Assembly: GCA_947165465.1 (NCBI GenBank)
Contig: CAMVAM010000002.1
Location: forward strand, 49,291 to 113,290
Direction: 5' to 3'
Origin: an uncultured Candidatus Saccharibacteria bacterium
GTDB lineage: Bacteria; Patescibacteriota; Saccharimonadia; Saccharimonadales; Saccharimonadaceae
Length of the DNA: 64,000 nt
Part shown: one piece after another, positions 34,466 to 44,466 of the stretch
Position numbering within the stretch: position 1 is the stretch's first letter
Layout: each line of letters starts with the position of its first letter
The notes under the pieces: model-generated
Told to the model about the DNA's origin: nothing
The model's input: the letters and a program-made list of their open reading frames with translations, nothing else
The model's database searches: none
Made by a program: the position numbers and the translations under genes

Positions 34466-35833
34466 ATGTATAACGTTTGGGATGATGCCCTGGCGAAAAT
34501 TCAGCAAAAGATGAATCCCAGTCTTTTTGGTACCTGGTTCAAAGACACTTCTATTATTTCAAACGAAAATGGTATTATTACTATCGGCGTTAAGAACACA
34601 TTCTTTATCAAACAATTAAAGAATAAATATTATGACATTATTTCGGACGCCCTAAAAAAGTCCAATGTTGACTTTAAACAGATCGAATTTGAAGTTAAAT
34701 CTACCAATAAATCTAAAGTTCAGCCTCGTGAAGTCACTGGTGAAACTATTGTCTCCACCCCTAAAGGCACCGAAGCAATCATAGAAACTATTAAAAAGAA
34801 TTACAGCTCTCAAGGAAACGGCCTCAACGCGAAGTTCACCTTAGACAATTTCGTTGTCGGTAGTTATAATGATCTTGCCGTTGGTGTAGCCAAAAATATC
34901 ATTAAAAATCCAGGTAAAAGCATTAACCCATTCTTCCTTTATGGTGGTCCTGGTCTCGGTAAAACCCACTTAATTCAAGCTATTGGTAATGAAATTTTAA
35001 GACAAAATCCTAGCTTCAAAGTTAAATATGTTCCTATCAACCATTTTTATTCAGACCTGATTGACTCTATTAAGAAAAATCGCGGCAAAGATTTTTATGA
35101 TAAATATACTAAGCTAGATTGTCTCATCATCGATGACTTCCAACTTATCGTCAATAAAAACGCCAGTCAGGAAGAATTCTTTAATATCTTTAATGATCTC
35201 TTTTTGGCCGGTAAACAAATTATTGTTACTTCGGATCGTCTGCCAAGCCAGATTAAAAGCGTCGATGAAAGGCTCGCTAGCCGTCTCACTTGGGGTGGCG
35301 CCTATGACATTCAATTACCATCATTTGAAGATAAGTGCGCCATTCTTCGTGCTAAGGCCGACTTCTCAGGCGCTGAAATCGAAGATGAAGCCATCGAATA
35401 CATCGCTGAAAATGTTAAAACTAATATTCGCGACCTTGAAAGTGAATTTTCAAAGCTTCTTGTTATGTCCGAGATTCGTGGTCTCTCTCCACTCGAACTC
35501 ATTAATAGTGGCTCCACTACTATTAATCATCCAGGTAAACCTAAACAAACCACAAGCAAACAAATCATCGAAAAGGTTGCTAAAGAATTCAACATCACAT
35601 CTAAAGATCTATGCGGACAGTCGCGTGTCAGTAATATTAAAACTGCCCGCCAAGTCGCCATGTATTTACTCCGACACGAATTGTCTTGCAGCTATCCAGT
35701 AATTGGTAAAGAAGTGGGTGGCAAAGATCACTCCACCGTCATGCATGGTATCGAAAAAATCGAGAAAGATATTAAATTAGACTTTAACCTTCGCGAACAA
35801 ATCGAATCCATCAAGGAGAAGATTTATGGCTAA
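34466..35833 (+). CDS. dnaA: Chromosomal replication initiator DnaA
   Basis: 455 residues from ATG 34466 (MYNVWDDALAKIQQKMNPSL), set by AAAGGAGG 7 nt upstream; an in-frame upstream extension runs through the origin boxes. Domain I at about 1-75; AAA+ domain with FLYGGPGLGKTHLIQAIGNE (Walker A), LDCLIIDDFQ (Walker B), VTSDRLPSQIKSVDERLASR (sensor/arginine box); domain IV with GGKDHSTVMHGIEKIEKDIK, the DNA-box-reading signature. It binds DnaA boxes and melts oriC. Order dnaA-dnaN-recF is typical. Confidence 0.98.
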   Translation: MYNVWDDALAKIQQKMNPSLFGTWFKDTSIISNENGIITIGVKNTFFIKQLKNKYYDIISDALKKSNVDFKQIEFEVKSTNKSKVQPREVTGETIVSTPKGTEAIIETIKKNYSSQGNGLNAKFTLDNFVVGSYNDLAVGVAKNIIKNPGKSINPFFLYGGPGLGKTHLIQAIGNEILRQNPSFKVKYVPINHFYSDLIDSIKKNRGKDFYDKYTKLDCLIIDDFQLIVNKNASQEEFFNIFNDLFLAGKQIIVTSDRLPSQIKSVDERLASRLTWGGAYDIQLPSFEDKCAILRAKADFSGAEIEDEAIEYIAENVKTNIRDLESEFSKLLVMSEIRGLSPLELINSGSTTINHPGKPKQTTSKQIIEKVAKEFNITSKDLCGQSRVSNIKTARQVAMYLLRHELSCSYPVIGKEVGGKDHSTVMHGIEKIEKDIKLDFNLREQIESIKEKIYG

Positions 35834-36088
35834 ATTTATTAAAAAAGTGGAAAACTTGTGTAAAAGCCTGGATAAAACTATGTTTAATAGAATTGGAAAA
35901 AAATGTGAAAAACCTGCCACCATTAATTCACGTGTTGAAAATCGGCCTTTTTCCCAAAGTTTTTCAAACAATATGAACGTTTTATTCACAACCTTCCCTT
36001 CCCTGTTCCTAATCAATGTTATCCACTTTTCCACCATGCCTACTACTACAACTACTAATAATTATTAATAATAAAAGAAAGGATTAGT
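35834..36088. other. Replication origin core: DnaA boxes plus DnaA-trio-like unwinding element
   Basis: dnaA-dnaN intergenic DNA. Boxes AGTGGAAAA (35846-35854), TTATCCACT (36019-36027) and TTTTCCACC (36027-36035) are followed by CTACTACTACAACTACTAAT (36040-36059) and then AT-only ATTATTAATAATA. Box, trinucleotide CTA/ACT repeats and AT-rich stretch in this order match the bacterial basal unwinding system described for Bacillus (DnaA-trio). An 80-codon frame across this region is not regarded as a gene. Confidence 0.8.
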
Positions 36089-37189
36089 ATGGAAATTGAA
36101 GTCACACAAGAAAAACTTAGCAAAGCTTTAAATAATGTCAGTCGCATTGCAGTTGGTAAAGTTACCCTACCAATCCTGAATAATGTTTTAATTAGAGTTC
36201 TTAATAATAAAGTATCCCTAGTTACCACTAACCTCGATATGGCTATCATTGATTATCTTCCAGTATCTGATGCTAAAGATGGTGTTATTACAGTACCAGC
36301 TAAACTTCTAGCAGAATTCGTTTCTAACCTTCCTCGTGGTGAAAAGATTAATATTACTGAAAAGAATAATAAAGTTACTATTACTGCCGGTAAATATAAA
36401 TCTACTATTAATGGTTCTCCAGCCGATGATTTTCCAGAACTCCCTGAGATTGAGGAAAAGAAAGCTGTTATTTATAAGATGAGTATCGATGAGTTTAAAA
36501 ACGGTATTTCTGAAGTAATGGTTGCAACTTCAAACGACATGACTCGCCCAGCTCTTACCGGTGTTTACTTTAATACTGAAGATAAAACCTTAGCTGTAGC
36601 TGCCACTGATGGCTATCGCTTAGCCGAGAAGATTCTTGTTAAGAATGCTGAAAGCGAAGTTGGTGTAATTGTACCAGCCTCATCTCTCCAGGAAGTTCTT
36701 CGTTCTATTAACGATGAAATGGACGAAATTGAAATCGCCTTTAATGAAGATCTTGTTCGCTTCCGTATGGGTGAGGTTGAAATTATGTCGAAACTTATCG
36801 ATGGTAGTTTCCCGGAATATCGTCGTCTCATTCCAAAAGATAACACTATTAAACTGACCTTATCTCGAGAAGAATTAATCCGTGTTACTAAACTTGCCGC
36901 TCTTTTTGCTAAAAGTGTGAACGGTGCTATTGTTTGTGAAGCTAAAAAGCCAAACCACTTCTCTATCAAATCAGTTGCGAGTGAATTGGGTGAAAATGAT
37001 TCCTCAATTGAAACCGAAGTTGAAAACGAAGGTAAAGTAAATCTAAACTCTCGTTTTCTTTCGGATGCCCTTAATGCCCTAGAAGAAAAAGACATTATCT
37101 TTGAATTTTCTAATTCAATCTCACCGGTCGTTCTTAAAAACAAGAAGAGTAACACCTATACGCATATTATTATGCCTCTAAACTCATGA
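36089..37189 (+). CDS. dnaN: DNA polymerase III sliding clamp
   Basis: 366 residues with AAAGGA upstream. Three clamp repeats: SKALNNVSRIAVGKVTLPIL, SEVMVATSNDMTRPALTGVY, LSREELIRVTKLAALFAKSV; ATDGYRLAEK and ISPVVLKNKKSNTYTHIIMP are conserved blocks near the partner-binding cleft. The dimeric ring tethers DNA polymerase III. Its stop overlaps the recF start by 4 nt (ATGA). Confidence 0.97.
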   Translation: MEIEVTQEKLSKALNNVSRIAVGKVTLPILNNVLIRVLNNKVSLVTTNLDMAIIDYLPVSDAKDGVITVPAKLLAEFVSNLPRGEKINITEKNNKVTITAGKYKSTINGSPADDFPELPEIEEKKAVIYKMSIDEFKNGISEVMVATSNDMTRPALTGVYFNTEDKTLAVAATDGYRLAEKILVKNAESEVGVIVPASSLQEVLRSINDEMDEIEIAFNEDLVRFRMGEVEIMSKLIDGSFPEYRRLIPKDNTIKLTLSREELIRVTKLAALFAKSVNGAIVCEAKKPNHFSIKSVASELGENDSSIETEVENEGKVNLNSRFLSDALNALEEKDIIFEFSNSISPVVLKNKKSNTYTHIIMPLNS

Positions 37190-38193
37190 TTATAAAAAGA
37201 ATCAGTCTTACAAATTTTCGAAACCAATCTAGTTTTAATCTAGACTGTAAAAAGGATACCACTTTAATATTGGGTCCTAATGGCTATGGTAAAACTTCGG
37301 TTCTAGAAGCAATTTATATTTTAACTAGAGGAAAAAGTTTTAGAGCCACAGATCCCGATATTAAAAAGCGAGAAACTGATTTCTACCGTATCGAACTAAC
37401 CACCGACTCTGGTGAAAAACGTGTTGCCACTTTTGATGGCGATAATAAAGTCTTTGTAATCTCTGATAAAAAGACCAGGCGCCTCGGAAAAGCCGATAAA
37501 TATCCGGTCATCCTCTTTCTTCCGTCCGACTTAAATCTTATCGGTGGTTCCCCGTCTCGCCATCGCGACTATTTTGACCGCTTCTTTTCTCAAATCAGTG
37601 AAGAATATAATACTAGCTTATCTAAATATGAAAAGGCCCTGAAACAAAGAAATGAGATTTTAAAGAATGAGAATATGTCTCCTTCTTCCCTCTTTTCCTG
37701 GAATATCCTACTCGCTAAATATGGCACTATTATTCATCGCGTACGTAAAGAATTAGTGGACAAGATTAATAAAGAATTAGCCGACACTTATTTTTCGATT
37801 GCCGATAAAAAAGATCAAATCTTTTTATCCTATAAAACTGATGTCAAAAATGATTCCGAAAGTGAATATCTAAAAACCTTAGAATCTAATCTAAATAAAG
37901 ATGTTATCTTAGGCCACACCAGCTTTGGTGTTCACCGTGATGATTTCGATTTTATCTTTAATGATAAGGTCGCAGAAGGTTCAGCTTCACGTGGTGAAGG
38001 CCGCACTGTCATCTTGGCTCTAAAATTCATTGAAGCCAGGATGATTACAAATCTCTTAAATCAAAAACCGATTATTCTTCTAGATGATGTCTTTTCGGAA
38101 CTCGATGAAACTCGCCGCCGTTTTCTTGTCAAAAATTTTAAAGACAACCAAATCATTATCACTAGTGTTGAAAAGATTAAACTAGACTATTAA
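37186..38193 (+). CDS. recF: DNA replication/repair protein RecF
   Basis: 335 residues. SMC-like ATPase: ISLTNFRNQSSFNLDCKKDT, Walker A LILGPNGYGKTSVLEAIYIL, SDLNLIGGSPSRHRDYFDRF, signature ASRGEGRTVILALKFIEARM, Walker B IILLDDVFSELDETRRRFLV. RecF loads recombination proteins at single-strand gaps. Translationally coupled to dnaN. It ends in a 4-nt convergent overlap with the next gene. Confidence 0.96.
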   Translation: MIIKRISLTNFRNQSSFNLDCKKDTTLILGPNGYGKTSVLEAIYILTRGKSFRATDPDIKKRETDFYRIELTTDSGEKRVATFDGDNKVFVISDKKTRRLGKADKYPVILFLPSDLNLIGGSPSRHRDYFDRFFSQISEEYNTSLSKYEKALKQRNEILKNENMSPSSLFSWNILLAKYGTIIHRVRKELVDKINKELADTYFSIADKKDQIFLSYKTDVKNDSESEYLKTLESNLNKDVILGHTSFGVHRDDFDFIFNDKVAEGSASRGEGRTVILALKFIEARMITNLLNQKPIILLDDVFSELDETRRRFLVKNFKDNQIIITSVEKIKLDY

Positions 38194-40400
38194 TTCTTTG
38201 CGACGTATTCGTTGATGTAAGCAATTACTGGGTTTTCATAACCCTCAAAGTATTTTACATTTGTAAATGCTGTCGTACCACCATCATAACGACGGAGTGC
38301 TTCAGTAGCTCTTGCAAGTGAAACATATCTTTGTGCATATTTATATTGCTCCCAATCTGGATTTGAAGAGGATGTAATAAATGCTGCACCCGATGCAATT
38401 CTCTTTTCGTTTTCGTTTGCACCAAGGAATCTTAGAATCATTTGAAGAATATTTGAAATAAATGATACCTTCTTAGAATTATTTTTTAGAGCATCCAGGA
38501 TTCCGCCATCCGTGTTTCCTACTGGCGTGCTTCTTTCATTATTATATTTAATAAAGTCAGCTAGTACCGATCCATCATTAATAGTTCTAACACCTGAGCT
38601 ATCGATTGAAGTGTTAGCCTCTACAAAAGCTGCAAATCCAGAATCATTAAAGGTGTCATTAAGTGTAGTCGTATCAAAGGTAGCCACCATTGCACAGCTA
38701 GCTGAACCTACCGCTCCAATCGAACCAAGTGTCTCGCATTCACCGAAGTTTGTTAGGAATGAATTATTTTCATCATCCGCAAATGTGGCCGGGAGTAGTG
38801 ATGTCACTGCGCTAGACGTCACTGACAGGAATGAACTGAACTGATTTAATAATGTCCCCTTCTTTAGTGTTGCCATTGCAAACTTATAAACTAGAGAGCC
38901 AAGGAATGTATTTTTTGATGTAATATCAAATGGACTACGATTCATTCTATCCACTTCCGCATCAAGCGCCAGAATCGTATTATTTAATCTTGCATAAGTC
39001 TTCACCGAGTTTGCATCGCCAGGAGTTGCTCCACTTTGTTTTGCGAGTTCCTTACCCACATTTACGGCACCTTCTGCAAGCATTTCGCCACCATAAATAC
39101 CTTTTACCGTGTCAAACGAATTATTTACCAGTGAACTATCAACCGTTGGTGTAACTTTACCGATTACATTACTGAGCGCCTCTTCACCCCAACGAATAAA
39201 TCTACCAATCACCGCCTTAAGTCCACGGGATTTTGAAACTACCGTATCGGTTACCGTTGAACTAGAAGATGCTCCAAGCTGGTTTTCAACTGTCTTTAAA
39301 ACGCGGTCTGAAGAATAATTTTCTACATCCTTAGTATCAATCTTTTCTCCGGCGAGAATTGAATAAAGGCTCTTCGCTTCAAGCATACTACCTTTACTGG
39401 TCACAGTTTCGCCAGTGTTCACATCAACCACTTCAGACTCTTCTTCGTGATATAAATAATTCATTGCATCGTGAATTTTTGTTTCACTACCGAGTCCGGC
39501 TTTCATCTTGCTGATGTTTTCCATGAATGCAAGGAAGAATAGACTTGATCTTTGCTCTTTAGACATTGTATCTGCCACATTAATCGCGCCGGCCGCATTT
39601 AAAGTCGCCTGCGTGCCACTTTCGGCAGTGTTTTTACTACGCACAGATTCGACAAAGCTTTCTGCTGAACTTGAGCTAGCTGCGCCACCAGTCTGTCCAT
39701 ATTCATAATATGTCTCGGTTGTTCCGTCTTGTTTTTGTCGTTGTTTCTCGAATAACCCAACGTTGTTTACCGATACACTGCTTCCCTCCCCCATCGCCTT
39801 ATCCATCGCTTCTTCAAACGTATCGTCGTCTTTATAAATATTTCTCGATGCACCAAGCTTTCTAAATACATTCGTTGCTGAATCATCATAATAATAAGCT
39901 GCACGCGAATATGTTGCGCTGTTTACTGCATCATATAATCTCGCGTCTTTATGTACCGCCGAAATGATTTCATTTGCCGAGATGACTTTATTATTAAATA
40001 AAATGCTTAGCGAACTACCGGTTTTATATGCTTCGGTAAAATTCTCTGCCGTACCATAGCCAAGCGTAGCGCCACGAGCCTTTAGCTTATTCGCTGTGTT
40101 TTCCGGCATATCACCATCCCGCATCGCCTGTTGGAATACTAATAATTTACTCTCAAATGCATCTGCATATTGAACATCGGTTTGTTCAATTAACCTTTCC
40201 GAAATTGCTGACGGAATTAGGTTACCAGTACTAAAGAATGCCAAAAACACCACAATAATTAGCGTCAAAAACAGTAACGCGCCATAACCTTTGCGCTTCT
40301 TACCAGACTTTTTACCGCTTTTTCCAGTCACATTAGAAATAAACTGGTTGTTATCTAGTGCAGTGGTTTCTGATGACCTCAAGATATCTTCTGCAGACAT
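38190..40400 (-). CDS. Large single-pass or few-pass membrane protein, function unknown
   Basis: 736 residues from ATG 40400 (MSAEDILRSSETTALDNNQF); TATAAT ends 6 nt upstream, predicting a leaderless mRNA, and the longer frame crosses the divergent methyltransferase gene. A basic stretch (GKSGKKSGKKRKGYG) precedes a TM (ALLFLTLIIVVFLAFFSTGN). A helix-rich body follows with Ser/Thr/Val-rich parts, another hydrophobic region near TLLNQFSSFLSVTSSAVTSL and a final ordered block ending YAQRYVSLARATEALRRYDG. No domain recognised. It could belong to the secretion apparatus, but that is a guess. Confidence 0.6.
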   Translation of the reverse strand: MSAEDILRSSETTALDNNQFISNVTGKSGKKSGKKRKGYGALLFLTLIIVVFLAFFSTGNLIPSAISERLIEQTDVQYADAFESKLLVFQQAMRDGDMPENTANKLKARGATLGYGTAENFTEAYKTGSSLSILFNNKVISANEIISAVHKDARLYDAVNSATYSRAAYYYDDSATNVFRKLGASRNIYKDDDTFEEAMDKAMGEGSSVSVNNVGLFEKQRQKQDGTTETYYEYGQTGGAASSSSAESFVESVRSKNTAESGTQATLNAAGAINVADTMSKEQRSSLFFLAFMENISKMKAGLGSETKIHDAMNYLYHEEESEVVDVNTGETVTSKGSMLEAKSLYSILAGEKIDTKDVENYSSDRVLKTVENQLGASSSSTVTDTVVSKSRGLKAVIGRFIRWGEEALSNVIGKVTPTVDSSLVNNSFDTVKGIYGGEMLAEGAVNVGKELAKQSGATPGDANSVKTYARLNNTILALDAEVDRMNRSPFDITSKNTFLGSLVYKFAMATLKKGTLLNQFSSFLSVTSSAVTSLLPATFADDENNSFLTNFGECETLGSIGAVGSASCAMVATFDTTTLNDTFNDSGFAAFVEANTSIDSSGVRTINDGSVLADFIKYNNERSTPVGNTDGGILDALKNNSKKVSFISNILQMILRFLGANENEKRIASGAAFITSSSNPDWEQYKYAQRYVSLARATEALRRYDGGTTAFTNVKYFEGYENPVIAYINEYVAKN

Positions 40401-40437
40401 ATCTAAATTATAACATATTTCTGATATAATATAAAAC

Positions 40438-41583
40438 ATGATTAAGATAGAGAAAATCATTCCGGGCGGCGAGGCACTTGGCACGATGGCGGATGGCAAG
40501 AAGATTTTTTTCTGGAATGCTCTCCCTGGTGAAACTGTTACTGAATATGAGATTACTAAAAACAAATCGCATTTCATTAATGCCATTGCAACTAAAATTG
40601 AAAACCCTTCGCCTTTTCGCATCGAACCAAAGGATCCTTGTTTCCTTTCGACTTCACCTTGGCAAATCATGAAATATGATTATGAGCTGAAACTAAAACA
40701 AGAATTAGTGGTTGAAATCTTCCGCGAACACCAAATCGATATTGAAACGCCGGAGGTCATGACCGATAATAAAGATTTCTTCTACCGCAACAAAATGGAG
40801 TATTCTCTTTTCTGGAACAACGAGAAGAATAAAATCGAACTCGCTTTTCATAATCGTGGTTCGCATCGCAAATTCATTATTAATTCATCTTCCATCGAAC
40901 GACCGGAAATCTTTGCTCGCGCTAAAGAAATTGTTGCCGATTTAAATGCTCGTCACGAAGAAGCCCGTAAATACCAATCTATGCTTCTTCGCTGCAATCA
41001 AAAAGGCGAAGTGTCCGGCGGTCTCTTTGAAAACCATCAGCCACACCCAGTTTTTGAACTTCTAACTGACACAATCCTAGGTCACAAATATTCCTATTCC
41101 CCGAATGGCTTCTTTCAAATCAATCTTCCAGTCTATGAAATGGCCTTAACCGAGATTAAAAAACATATTAATACTAATAGAGTTCTTGATCTTTATTCTG
41201 GCGTCGGTACTATTGGACTATCAGTCGCAGGTGGCAAAGACCTTACTTTAGTTGAAGTCGATAAATCCGCTTTCACCGAAATGAAAAAGAATGCCGGCTC
41301 TTCTGCTACTACAATTCTAGATAAATCCGAAAACGTCACGAGTTATATTGAACCGGATATGACGGTTATCCTAGACCCGCCACGCGCCGGCTGTGATAAA
41401 AAACTCATCGACAAACTTCTTGAAGTTATACCAAAGAAAGTTATTTATCTCTCTTGCAATCCGGCCACCCAGGCTCGCGATATTAAACTTTTGCTCGAGA
41501 AATACCACATTGAGACTATCAAAGCCTTCAACTTTTTTCCACGCACCCCGCATATCGAGAATTTAGTTGTGTTATCATTATAG
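40438..41583 (+). CDS. RlmD/TrmA-family RNA (uracil-5-)-methyltransferase
   Basis: 381 residues. A TRAM-like N-terminus (IEKIIPGGEALGTMADGKKI), FFYRNKMEYS, FFQINLPVYEMALTEIKKHI, SAM motif RVLDLYSGVGTIGLSVAGGK, catalytic block VILDPPRAGCDKKLIDKLLE and IYLSCNPATQARDIKLLLEK. The family methylates C5 of uridine in 23S rRNA or tRNA. The usual four-Cys iron-sulfur motif of RlmD is not seen (only DPCFLSTS), so the exact target is open. TATAAT 7 nt before ATG: leaderless. Confidence 0.88.
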   Translation: MIKIEKIIPGGEALGTMADGKKIFFWNALPGETVTEYEITKNKSHFINAIATKIENPSPFRIEPKDPCFLSTSPWQIMKYDYELKLKQELVVEIFREHQIDIETPEVMTDNKDFFYRNKMEYSLFWNNEKNKIELAFHNRGSHRKFIINSSSIERPEIFARAKEIVADLNARHEEARKYQSMLLRCNQKGEVSGGLFENHQPHPVFELLTDTILGHKYSYSPNGFFQINLPVYEMALTEIKKHINTNRVLDLYSGVGTIGLSVAGGKDLTLVEVDKSAFTEMKKNAGSSATTILDKSENVTSYIEPDMTVILDPPRAGCDKKLIDKLLEVIPKKVIYLSCNPATQARDIKLLLEKYHIETIKAFNFFPRTPHIENLVVLSL

Positions 41584-41584
41584 C

Positions 41585-42292
41585 ATGGACAAGAATCGTA
41601 AAAAGTTTATCTACCTAAATCTATTCATCTTTGTCGCGATGATAATCGCTGTTACTTCAACTTTGATTTTTGGTTCCCGTGCCGCCCGTCTTGATGGTGG
41701 TGCTGCAGCTGGCGCATTTCAACTTGAAGATGGTACTTTTGGTGGCGTTAAAATCGAATACTGGCATCATATTGTCTCCTTTACGATTTTAAGCAATATC
41801 TTTCTCGGTATTATTGCTCTTATTTCCACTATCGTTGCTTTAAAAAATCCGAAAAAAGAGATTTCAAAAAGAATGTCCACTTGGTATTTAATTGCCGCGA
41901 GCTCCGGTATGCTGACTTTTCTTGTTGTCATTTTCTTCCTCGCTCCAATGCGTGCTGTCGGCGGTAAAAACTATTTTGATATGCTTCTCGAGCAAATGTT
42001 TATTCTTCATTTCTTGAACCCAATCCTCGGTGCAATTTCCTATATTTTCTTTATTAATAAAGAAAAAACCGAGATGAAACCACGTCTTCTTGCTATCCTT
42101 CCACCAGTTATTTATGCCTCCCCATACATCTTCTGTGTTTGTATTATTAAAGTCTGGCCGGATTTCTATGGTCTCACCTTTGGTGGTAATAACTGGGTCA
42201 TCCCAATTGTCTTCGTCGTATTCTGTGCCTTTATGTTCGGAATTAGTAGTTCACTAGCTCTCTTACACAATCGCTTTTCCGTCGCAAAATAG
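41585..42292 (+). CDS. Polytopic membrane protein, function unknown
   Basis: 235 residues, with a possible leaderless start (TATCAT 6 nt before ATG). Membrane segments: FIYLNLFIFVAMIIAVTSTL, HIVSFTILSNIFLGIIALIS, YLIAASSGMLTFLVVIFFLA, ILHFLNPILGAISYIFFINK, LLAILPPVIYASPYIFCVCI, VIPIVFVVFCAFMFGISSSL. His residues in the membrane (YWHHIVSFT, ILHFLNP) are notable. It resembles compact six-helix membrane proteins, but no family is assigned. It lies 1 nt after the methyltransferase stop, with its own -10. Confidence 0.55.
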   Translation: MDKNRKKFIYLNLFIFVAMIIAVTSTLIFGSRAARLDGGAAAGAFQLEDGTFGGVKIEYWHHIVSFTILSNIFLGIIALISTIVALKNPKKEISKRMSTWYLIAASSGMLTFLVVIFFLAPMRAVGGKNYFDMLLEQMFILHFLNPILGAISYIFFINKEKTEMKPRLLAILPPVIYASPYIFCVCIIKVWPDFYGLTFGGNNWVIPIVFVVFCAFMFGISSSLALLHNRFSVAK

Positions 42293-42334
42293 TCTTTATT
42301 TTAAGATGAAAGCATGGTAAGATAATTTAAAGAC

Positions 42335-42424
42335 GGAAGTGTGTCCGAGTGGTTTAAGGAGCACGCTTGGAAAGCGTGTGTGCGGGCAACCGTACCGGAG
42401 GTTCGAATCCTCTCGCTTCCGCCA
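42335..42424 (+). tRNA. tRNA-Ser(GGA), CCA encoded
   Basis: 90 nt. Acceptor GGAAGTG / CGCTTCC, discriminator G and encoded CCA. Anticodon loop TTGGAAA gives GGA. Class II variable arm, T-loop TTCGAAT. Unlike the other two tRNA-Ser genes, its 3' flank carries no duplicated 3' end. Confidence 0.95.
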
Positions 42425-42462
42425 TGCCGAAAAAACGGTATAGTATTTTATTAAGGGATAAA

Positions 42463-43236
42463 ATGAACGAAGAAATCATTCAAATCAAAGGGCTCACCAA
42501 ACGGTATGGTTACGGCGACACCGAATCTTTCGCTCTGAAAGATTTTGACCTTACCATCCGTCGCGGCGAATTTATTATGATTATGGGTCCGTCTGGTTGC
42601 GGAAAGACCACACTACTGAATATTATTGGTCTATTAGACCGCGCCACCAGCGGCGAATATATCTTAAATGGCGAAGATGTGGCCGGGATTTCCGCCCGTA
42701 GAAAAGCTCGTCTCCGCGCTAAAAAGATTGGCTTTATCTTCCAAAATTTTAACTTAATTCAAGATCTCTCCGTTCTCGAAAATGTTGCTCTCCCACTCGT
42801 CTATGTTAATCGTCCACGTACTGTCAGACTAAAGAACGCATCCGACACTTTACGTCGTTTTCACTTGCAAGAACGCGAATATTACTTGCCATCCCAATTA
42901 TCTGGTGGCCAGCAACAGCGTGTTGCTATCGCTCGTGCTATTGTTAGCGACCCGGAAATCATCCTTGCTGATGAGCCTACCGGAAACCTTGATTCTCGTG
43001 CATCTATCTCTGTCATGGAGGAGCTTAAATCCATTCACGAAGAAGGCAACACCATCATCATGGTGACGCATAACCCAGCCCTTACGGTTTACGCCACCCG
43101 CGTGATTAACATGCTCGATGGCCAAATTGCTACAGATATTAAAACTGTTTCAGATCAGAATCTTCCGCAAAAGATTGAAGTTAAGCGCACGCGTGGTAAA
43201 GCGAAAAAAACGCGTAACAGTAGGAGGAAACGCTAA
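42463..43236 (+). CDS. MacB/LolD-type ABC transporter ATPase
   Basis: 257 residues from ATG 42463; the frame further upstream enters the tRNA gene. [20 protein letters not shown], Walker [22 protein letters not shown]-loop [20 protein letters not shown], signature [20 protein letters not shown], Walker [12 protein letters not shown] and [21 protein letters not shown] basic tail ([17 protein letters not shown]) is unusual. It pairs with the permease overlapping by 1 nt. Such pairs export peptides or lipoproteins, or sense envelope stress. Confidence 0.93.
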   Translation: MNEEIIQIKGLTKRYGYGDTESFALKDFDLTIRRGEFIMIMGPSGCGKTTLLNIIGLLDRATSGEYILNGEDVAGISARRKARLRAKKIGFIFQNFNLIQDLSVLENVALPLVYVNRPRTVRLKNASDTLRRFHLQEREYYLPSQLSGGQQQRVAIARAIVSDPEIILADEPTGNLDSRASISVMEELKSIHEEGNTIIMVTHNPALTVYATRVINMLDGQIATDIKTVSDQNLPQKIEVKRTRGKAKKTRNSRRKR

Positions 43237-44465
43237 TGGCAATGCTATTTCGAACTCATTTAAGACTTGCGCTTACTTCCATCAAGGAAAACCGCACCCG
43301 TTCTTTTCTTACCTGTCTTGGTATCGCTATTGGTATTGCGAGTATCATTTTGATTCTTTCCCTTACCGGCAGCGTTTCTAAGCTTATTACCGATGAAATC
43401 TCTGATATTGGCGCCGATCTTATCGTGGTGCGCCCATCTACTACTAAGGATTCCATCACTACTATTGTTGAAGAGCTTACCGCTTCAAACTCTTTCCAAA
43501 AGAGTAATCTCGCTATCTCCGACGTCGACGAAATCAAAAAGCTTGAATCCGTCACTGCGGTAGCTCCAATTGCTATCACTCACAGCACTCTTACCGATGA
43601 AGAAAACACTATTCCTTCTGCTACTATCCTCGGTACTACGGTAGACTTCAATACCATCGAGCCACAAACCTTCCGCTATGGCGGTTTTATTAACGACAAA
43701 AACCATGAAAATTCCGTCGTAATTGGCCCAAGCTTATCGCTTCACCTCTACAACACCACCAATCCAGTTGGCCGTACTCTTCTTTTCCACGGCGAAAGAT
43801 TCATTGTTGTCGGTGTTATGGAAAACAACGATGCTTCCATTAACTTCGATAATGTCGACTTCGACAGTGCCCTCATCATGGATATCAAAGTTCTCGAGAA
43901 ACTTGTTGGTTCTCTTCAAGTTCAACAGATAAATGTGAAAGTTGCTACCACCAGTGATCTCGAAGAAACTTCTTCAAAGATTCGCGAAACATTGATTGAA
44001 AAGAAATCTGGTGATACCAACTTCACCGTCTCTTATGGCGACGACATCTCACACCCAGCTAGTGCCCTTCTAAACATCATCTCTGGTATGCTTAGTCTCG
44101 TCGCTGGTATTTCCCTAGTTGTTGGCGGTATTGGCGTTATGAACATCATGCTTGTTTCCGTCGCTGAACGTGCTCACGAAATCGGTATCAGAAAAGCTGT
44201 TGGTGCGTCATCGTCAAACATCTTGATGCAGTTCATGTTTGAAGCCCTCATCCTTTCAATTCTCGGTGGCATCCTTGGCATCGCCCTCGGTTACATCCTT
44301 GCTATCTTTGCTTCATCAATCACTCCGTTTGCTCCATACATCAGTTGGCAAATCATCGCGATTACCTTCCTTACCGCTCTGGTGGTTGGTGTAATCTTTG
44401 GCATCTATCCAGCCCTCAAGGCCGCCAGTAAAAATCCAATTGATTCTTTGAAACACTATAGATAG
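43236..44465 (+). CDS. MacB/FtsX-type ABC transporter permease
   Basis: 409 residues. TM1 with RTRSFLTCLGIAIGIASIIL, a large extracytoplasmic MacB-PCD domain at about 45-285 (DEISDIGADLIVVRPSTTKD) and an FtsX core of three TMs (GGIGVMNIMLVSVAERAHEI, GIRKAVGASSSNILMQFMFE, FGIYPALKAASKNPIDSLKH). It is the partner of the ATPase at 42463. The substrate is unknown, and no outer-membrane TolC partner is expected in a monoderm-like CPR cell. Confidence 0.92.
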   Translation: MAMLFRTHLRLALTSIKENRTRSFLTCLGIAIGIASIILILSLTGSVSKLITDEISDIGADLIVVRPSTTKDSITTIVEELTASNSFQKSNLAISDVDEIKKLESVTAVAPIAITHSTLTDEENTIPSATILGTTVDFNTIEPQTFRYGGFINDKNHENSVVIGPSLSLHLYNTTNPVGRTLLFHGERFIVVGVMENNDASINFDNVDFDSALIMDIKVLEKLVGSLQVQQINVKVATTSDLEETSSKIRETLIEKKSGDTNFTVSYGDDISHPASALLNIISGMLSLVAGISLVVGGIGVMNIMLVSVAERAHEIGIRKAVGASSSNILMQFMFEALILSILGGILGIALGYILAIFASSITPFAPYISWQIIAITFLTALVVGVIFGIYPALKAASKNPIDSLKHYR

Positions 44466-44466
44466 T

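Noticed and set aside
35826..36068. 80-codon frame overlapping the end of dnaA, with an AAGGAG-like site
   Set aside because: It runs through the DnaA boxes and trio element and ends in a low-complexity Thr/Asn tail encoded by the trio repeats. Better explained as origin DNA.
42367..42462. Upstream extension of the ABC ATPase
   Set aside because: It lies within tRNA-Ser(GGA); the ABC domain begins at 42463.
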